DNA from: Capsulimonas sp039928515 | GTDB lineage: Bacteria > Armatimonadota > Armatimonadia > Armatimonadales > Capsulimonadaceae | Reading direction: 5' to 3' (one strand) | Assembly (NCBI RefSeq): GCF_039928515.1 | Contig: NZ_JBDSSZ010000040.1 | DNA: 9,961 nucleotides | Shown here: in pieces, positions 6,398-9,961 of the stretch | Position numbering within the stretch: the first letter of the stretch is position 1 | Layout of the letters: each line of letters opens with the position of its first letter | Program-made: the position numbers and the translations under genes | Notes under the pieces: model-generated | Database searches by the model: none | Told to the model about the DNA's origin: nothing | The model's input: the letters and a program-made list of their open reading frames with translations, nothing else

Positions 6398-6411
6398 CCG
6401 CTAAGTAGCGG
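6398..6411. promoter_or_regulatory. Palindrome in AraC-family gene leader
   Basis: CCGCTAAGTAGCGG has perfect six-base arms around AG. It sits between the predicted transcription start and the ribosome site AGGGAG (6414-6419). It could be an operator for autoregulation or a leader hairpin next to the ribosome site. AraC proteins usually bind direct repeats, so a different regulator is possible. Confidence 0.4.
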
Positions 6412-6426
6412 AAAGGGAGACGCATT

Positions 6427-7326
6427 ATGCTGGAGCGTTTAGTGGATGCGGTGATGCGCCATACGGAAGGCCATTCTGGGCAAATCGTATTTCAAACGGC
6501 CGTCGAGGGGGTGTCTTTCCTGCGATCGCCCCAGCAGGATCGGCTCAGCCATTCGATCCTCAAGCCCACGCTATGCTTCGTCGTCCAAGGGGCGAAGCAG
6601 ACGATCCTTGGAGACAAATGGATCAGCTACAGCGCGGGGCAGGCGCTGGTGGTCAGCATCGAAATGCCGGCGTTCGGTCGGATCGTGGAAGCCAGCCCAA
6701 ACAAACCTTATCTCAGCATCGGCGTCGAACTCGAAATCGGAGCCCTGCGAGAAGTCATGGAATCGCTCAGTTCACCGCCTCAAACGAGTGGTAAGGTCAA
6801 TCGCGGCGTGTTTGTGACTGATTTTCACGACCCATTGGCCGAGTGCCTGCTGCGGCTGACGCGCCTGCTCGACACACCCAGCGCTATCCCCGCGCTTTAT
6901 CCGCTGATCATGAGGGAAATCTGTTACTGGCTCCTGACCAGTCCGTATGGGGGCGAAGTTGCGAACGTCGTTTTGGGCGGCAGCCACACAAAGGGCGTCA
7001 TGCACGCGATCCACTCACTGCGCGAAAACTTTGCGCAGCCGATGCGGATTGAAGAGTTAGCCGCCAGGGCGCTCATGAGCGCGTCGGCGTTCCATCGGCA
7101 GTTCAAACTGACCACGTTGATGACGCCTCTCCAGTTCCAGAAGCAGCTTCGGCTTCTGGAGGCGCGAAGGCTGATGCTGACGGACTCCGTGAGCGCGGAG
7201 GCCGCCGCCTATCAGGTCGGATATGAAAGCGCCTCTCAGTTTAGCCGGGAGTACGCCCGCACGTTTGGCGCTCCCCCACGGCGCGACATCGTGCGGATAA
7301 AAACGCCTGAGACATTGCTGATGTAA
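6427..7326 (+). CDS. AraC-family transcriptional regulator with AraC_N domain
   Basis: This 299-aa DNA-binding regulator has an N-terminal effector domain of the AraC_N type: SILKPTLCFVVQGAKQTILGD (about 43-63), YSAGQALVVSIEMP and SPNKPYLSIGVELE. The C-terminal AraC DNA-binding domain has two helix-turn-helix units, MRIEELAARALMSASAFHRQFK (about 206-227) and AEAAAYQVGYESASQFSREYARTFGAPP (about 257-284), the latter being the family signature. This architecture is shared with E. coli YqhC, which activates the aldehyde reductase genes yqhD and dkgA, and here the divergent neighbour is also an aldo/keto reductase, so it is probably the target. Ribosome site AGGGAG lies seven bases before the ATG. 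The inducing compound is unknown; reactive aldehydes are a reasonable guess from context. Length is normal and the frame is intact. Confidence 0.94.
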   Translation: MLERLVDAVMRHTEGHSGQIVFQTAVEGVSFLRSPQQDRLSHSILKPTLCFVVQGAKQTILGDKWISYSAGQALVVSIEMPAFGRIVEASPNKPYLSIGVELEIGALREVMESLSSPPQTSGKVNRGVFVTDFHDPLAECLLRLTRLLDTPSAIPALYPLIMREICYWLLTSPYGGEVANVVLGGSHTKGVMHAIHSLRENFAQPMRIEELAARALMSASAFHRQFKLTTLMTPLQFQKQLRLLEARRLMLTDSVSAEAAAYQVGYESASQFSREYARTFGAPPRRDIVRIKTPETLLM

Positions 7327-7332
7327 AGCCCT

Positions 7333-7401
7333 ATGCTTCACGGGCCTGTGCGGCTTGAGCAGCAGACTTCGGCAGTTTAAGGCGAAGCATGACGACTTTT
7401 T
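7333..7401 (+). terminator. Possible terminator after the AraC-family gene
   Basis: ATGCTTC (7333-7339) and GAAGCAT (7384-7390) are perfect seven-base arms, followed by a run of five T at 7397-7401. The 44-nt loop is long, which weakens the case. It lies between convergent genes and reaches the stop codon of the MFS gene. Confidence 0.3.
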
Positions 7402-8623
7402 ACGCCGACGCGGTCTTCGCCTGCCGTCGCAGGGCGCGGCGGGCGAGCAGGCCGGAGGCGATGATCAGCGCGGCGCCGAGCAGGAATGGGGAGCCGGGGA
7501 GGTTGATCGGGGCGGCGGGGGCAGTGAAGTAGCCGAAGATCCAGGTGGCGAGGATCGGGCCGATGACGCCCATCAGGCTTTGCAGGCTGGCGAGCGCGCC
7601 CTGGACGGCGCCTTGTTCGTTGGCTTCGTATTGTTTGGAGAGCAGACTTTGGATGGTGGGGCCGGCGATGCCGCTCAAACACCAGATGATCATCACGGGG
7701 TACATCATCCAGCCTTTGGTGGCGAGGGCGAATCCCAAATAGCCGACGACATTGAAGATGAGGCCGACGAGGATAGCGCGGCGGTCGCCGAGTTTGGGGA
7801 CGAGCACGCGGATCAGGCCGACCTGAACGATGGCGGTCATCAGGCCGATGAGGGCGAGTGAGAGGCCGTTGTCGAGCGGCGTCCAGTGGTAACGATACTC
7901 TGTATACAGAACCCAGGTGCTTTGCAGGCATTGCTGCGCGAGGTTCAGCAGGCCGATGGACGCGGCCATCGCGAGCACCCAGGGGAAGCGGGCGAGGATG
8001 CCGAAACCGCGCAGGGGGTTCAGGGCGCCGATGGAGAGCGTCCGGCGGTGCTCCTTGTCCAGCGACTCGGGCAGCACAAACGCGCCATAGATGCAGTTCA
8101 GCAGGCTGAGGGCGGCGGCGGCCCAGAATGGGGCGCGGGCCGAGACGGCGCCGAGCAGGCCGCCAAGGGCGGGGCCGAGGATGAAGCCGATGCCGAACGC
8201 CGCGCCGATCATCCCGAAACTCTGCGCGCGTTTCTCCGGCGCCGTGATATCGGCGATGTAGGCGTTGGCGACGGTGAAGCTTGCGCCGGTAATGCCCGCC
8301 AGAATGCGTCCGACGAACAGCCACGCGATATTCGGAGCGAGCGCCTGGATCACATAGTCCACGACCGTGAAGAGCAGAGACAGCAAAAGGACCGGACGAC
8401 GGCCAAATTGATCGCTGAGACTGCCGAGCAGCGGCGAGAACAGAAACTGCATCAGACCGAACGACGCCATCAGCAGCCCAAAGACGTGCGCGCCCGCGCT
8501 GGGGCCGCCGCCCGCCAGGGAAGACACCAGGCGGGGCAGCACGGGGATGATCACGCCAAAGCCGAGCACGTCAATCAGCAGTGTGATAAAGATGAAGATC
8601 AGGCCGGCAGGGCGTTTTTGCAC
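7400..8623 (-). CDS. TetA-like MFS drug exporter (TCR/Tet family)
   Basis: This is a 12-helix inner-membrane proton-coupled exporter of the major facilitator superfamily, 407 aa from the GTG at 8621-8623. Tet-family features are D18 in the first helix (ITLLIDVLGFGVIIPVLP), motif A GSLSDQFGRRP (67-77) after helix 2, GRILAGITGASFTVANAYIADIT after motif A, and the motif-C-like GPALGGLLG. These closely track tetracycline exporters, but many chromosomal members export other drugs, so the substrate is not assigned. A longer frame runs to 8725, but those 34 codons read through a copy of the palindromic repeat, while AAGGAGAG lies seven bases before the GTG, so the GTG is chosen. No convincing promoter is seen; transcription may arrive from the ABC gene upstream. 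The C-terminal tail is short and basic. Confidence 0.92.
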   Translation of the reverse strand: MQKRPAGLIFIFITLLIDVLGFGVIIPVLPRLVSSLAGGGPSAGAHVFGLLMASFGLMQFLFSPLLGSLSDQFGRRPVLLLSLLFTVVDYVIQALAPNIAWLFVGRILAGITGASFTVANAYIADITAPEKRAQSFGMIGAAFGIGFILGPALGGLLGAVSARAPFWAAAALSLLNCIYGAFVLPESLDKEHRRTLSIGALNPLRGFGILARFPWVLAMAASIGLLNLAQQCLQSTWVLYTEYRYHWTPLDNGLSLALIGLMTAIVQVGLIRVLVPKLGDRRAILVGLIFNVVGYLGFALATKGWMMYPVMIIWCLSGIAGPTIQSLLSKQYEANEQGAVQGALASLQSLMGVIGPILATWIFGYFTAPAAPINLPGSPFLLGAALIIASGLLARRALRRQAKTASA

Positions 8624-8675
8624 GCGGAAGCTCTCCTTGGAGCGAAGGCGACGGACGGTGTCGCGGATGAGGATG

Positions 8676-8701
8676 GCGCCTGTACCCCAATTCTGAGGGA
8701 C
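8676..8701 (-). repeat. Degenerate copy R4 of the 26-bp repeat
   Basis: Matches the repeat in the same orientation as the 8711-8736 arm, with 5 differences in 26 positions by hand alignment. It lies 9 bases beyond the perfect palindromic element and has probably decayed. Confidence 0.6.
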
Positions 8702-8710
8702 TAAGAGTTC

Positions 8711-8788
8711 GCCCCTCCGCCCCAATTCTGGGGGACTGGAAAATGCCAGTCTCCAAAATCAGGTCCCCCAGAATTGGGGCGGAGGGGC
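8711..8788. repeat. 78-bp palindromic element (26-bp arms R2 and R3, 26-bp core)
   Basis: The left arm (8711-8736) is the exact reverse complement of the right arm (8763-8788); the core is also 26 bp (8737-8762). The arms begin GCCCCTCCG and GTCCCCCAG. A competing inner hairpin joins GGGGACTGG (8731-8739) and CCAGTCTCC (8746-8754). The right arm is identical to R1 at 5-30. It resembles a MITE or REP/BIME-type element; no transposase or obvious target duplication is seen. It lies between the stop of the ABC gene and the start of the MFS gene, so it would form a long hairpin in any shared message. Confidence 0.8.
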
Positions 8789-8818
8789 CATCCTAATGAG
8801 GGGCCGAAGCCGTAATAC

Positions 8819-9961
8819 TTAAGACGCGATGGCGAAGCGGGCGCCGGTTTGCAGGCGCCACATGTCGGCGAATGTGCCGTTCCGATCGAGAAGGTCTGGG
8901 AGAGAACCCGCCTCGGTGATCTGGCCGTTTTCCAGCACGACGATCGTGTCGGCGTTGCGGATCGTCGAAAGGCGGTGCGCGACGATCAGTGTAGTGCGCC
9001 CTTTCATCAAACGGTCCAGCGCTTCCTGCACGACCCGCTCGCTCTCGCCGTCCAGCGCCGATGTCGCTTCGTCCAGGATTAAGACACGCGGTTCGCGGAT
9101 AATGGCTCGCGCGATGGCGATTCTTTGTTTCTGACCGCCCGAAAGACGCGCGCCCTTTTCGCCAATCACCGTATCCAGGCCGTCGGGGAGACGCGAAACG
9201 AACTCGTGGGCGTTGGCGTCACAGATCGCCTGCCACAAGCGCTCGTCGCTGACATCGAGAGTGCCGTAGAGGATGTTCTCGCGCAGCGTCCCCTGGAACA
9301 GCAGGGTCTCCTGGGAGACGACGGCGACATATTCGCGGAAGTCGCGCAGATCCAGGGCTTCGATATCGCTGCCGTCCAAAAGAATCCGGCCGCCGGTCGG
9401 GCGCTGGAAGCCGAGGACCAGACCCATCATCGTGGACTTGCCGGAGCCCGAGGGGCCGACAAGCGCGACGGTCTTGCCTGCGGGGACATCCAGGCTGAAG
9501 TGCGAGATCGCATCGGTTTCGCCGCCGGGATACCGGTACGCCACCTCGTCGAAGCGAAGGCCGCCGCGGACATTGGCGATGGACTGCTTGCCGCGGTTAC
9601 GCTCGATATCCGGCGACTCCAGAACGTCGCCGATGGAGCGGATCGCCTCGAAACCGCGCGCGACATTCGGGAAGATATTACAGATCGAAAGCACGGCGCC
9701 GGTGATGCTGCTGAAGTATCCGCCCAGAAGCACCACATCGCCCGCTGTCAAGGGCAGCATCTTCGTATAGCACATCCAGCCGGCCGCGACCATGCCGAGC
9801 AGGTTCAGCATCGTGAACATCGACCAGGCCGACGAAAGAAACATTGCGTTGATGTAGTCGACTTTGATCCCAGCCTGCTTGACCTGATCGAGCTGCCGGT
9901 CAATCTTCTCGATCTCCACATCCTCGACCGCGTGGGCGCGGGCGATCGGGATCATGTCGAT
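8819..9961 (-). CDS. ABC exporter, fused permease-ATPase, partial at right edge
   Basis: This is the C-terminal part of an MsbA/BmrA-type half transporter that uses ATP to export a lipid, drug or peptide. The gene runs off the right edge, so the first transmembrane helices are missing; the methionine at 9955 is probably internal because the frame stays open to 9961. Numbering from it, residues 35-110 hold the last membrane helices. The nucleotide-binding domain shows an A-loop tyrosine near 142, Walker A GPSGSGKST (167-175), Q-loop Q215, signature LSGGQ (271-275), Walker B VLILDE with E296, D-loop SALD (299-302) and H-loop H327. All ATPase residues are intact. Substrate cannot be told. The next gene downstream is a TetA-like exporter. 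Confidence 0.93.
   Translation of the reverse strand: MDMIPIARAHAVEDVEIEKIDRQLDQVKQAGIKVDYINAMFLSSAWSMFTMLNLLGMVAAGWMCYTKMLPLTAGDVVLLGGYFSSITGAVLSICNIFPNVARGFEAIRSIGDVLESPDIERNRGKQSIANVRGGLRFDEVAYRYPGGETDAISHFSLDVPAGKTVALVGPSGSGKSTMMGLVLGFQRPTGGRILLDGSDIEALDLRDFREYVAVVSQETLLFQGTLRENILYGTLDVSDERLWQAICDANAHEFVSRLPDGLDTVIGEKGARLSGGQKQRIAIARAIIREPRVLILDEATSALDGESERVVQEALDRLMKGRTTLIVAHRLSTIRNADTIVVLENGQITEAGSLPDLLDRNGTFADMWRLQTGARFAIAS

Noticed and set aside
7886..8704. 272-codon open frame on the plus strand opposite the MFS gene
   Set aside because: Low-complexity Glu/Arg/Ala/Gly-rich translation with no recognisable domain, antisense to a well-supported 12-helix transporter.
8624..8725. N-terminal extension of the MFS gene to 8725
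   Set aside because: Those codons run through repeat sequence, whereas the GTG at 8623 has an excellent AAGGAGAG ribosome site and gives the normal Tet-family N-terminus.
8676..8788. CRISPR-like array from the cluster of 26-bp repeats
   Set aside because: Copies alternate in orientation, spacing is irregular and only one pair has a spacer-sized gap; no cas genes are present.
5..8788. Integrated mobile element with R1 and R3 as attachment sites
   Set aside because: No integrase, transposase or tRNA target is present and the content is housekeeping and ordinary accessory genes; the repeats are better explained as a dispersed palindrome family.

Overview
The window looks like chromosomal DNA from a moderately high-GC bacterium. 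It has compact genes, good AG-rich ribosome binding sites, extended -10 promoters and several GC-rich palindromic intergenic repeats. No phage, plasmid, transposase, CRISPR or RNA genes were seen. The repeat style and the gene mix would fit a free-living environmental lineage such as Armatimonadota, but that is a weak inference and the taxon cannot be fixed from this sequence alone.

Layout. 1-129: palindromic repeats at the left edge. 130-2107 (minus strand): a three-gene molybdenum cofactor operon, moaA-moaC-mogA, covering GTP to cyclic pyranopterin and then the adenylylation that precedes molybdate insertion. 2108-2221: a compact divergent promoter region with a near-leaderless promoter for moaA and a near-consensus promoter for a Y-family (DinB-like) translesion DNA polymerase at 2222-3415 (plus). 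Two related inverted repeats, 32 bp apart, sit on the polymerase promoter. 3473-5308 (plus): two tandem paralogous exported proteins of unknown function (302 and 301 aa), at lower GC than the Y-polymerase 3' half and transporter lines that were counted, closed by a hairpin terminator. 5417-6286 (minus) and 6427-7326 (plus): a YdbC/PdxI-like aldo/keto reductase facing a divergent AraC-family regulator of the AraC_N type. 7400-8623 (minus): a TetA-like major facilitator drug exporter. 8624-8818: repeats, including a 78-bp palindromic element. 8819-9961 (minus): the C-terminal part of an ABC exporter, cut by the right edge.

How the genes work together. MoaA and MoaC act in sequence and MogA acts late in the same pathway; their tight spacing (26-nt gap, then a 13-nt overlap) supports one transcript. 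The reductase and AraC regulator form a classical divergent regulator/target pair, probably for carbonyl or pyridoxal metabolism. The ABC and MFS exporters lie in the same direction and may form an efflux block, but the repeat-rich gap between them makes co-transcription uncertain.

The features most worth a second look are the operator-like repeats on the polymerase promoter, a sharp base-composition change inside the polymerase gene near its domain boundary, the exported paralogue pair, and the dispersed palindromic repeat family. No strong case for a wholly new system was found.
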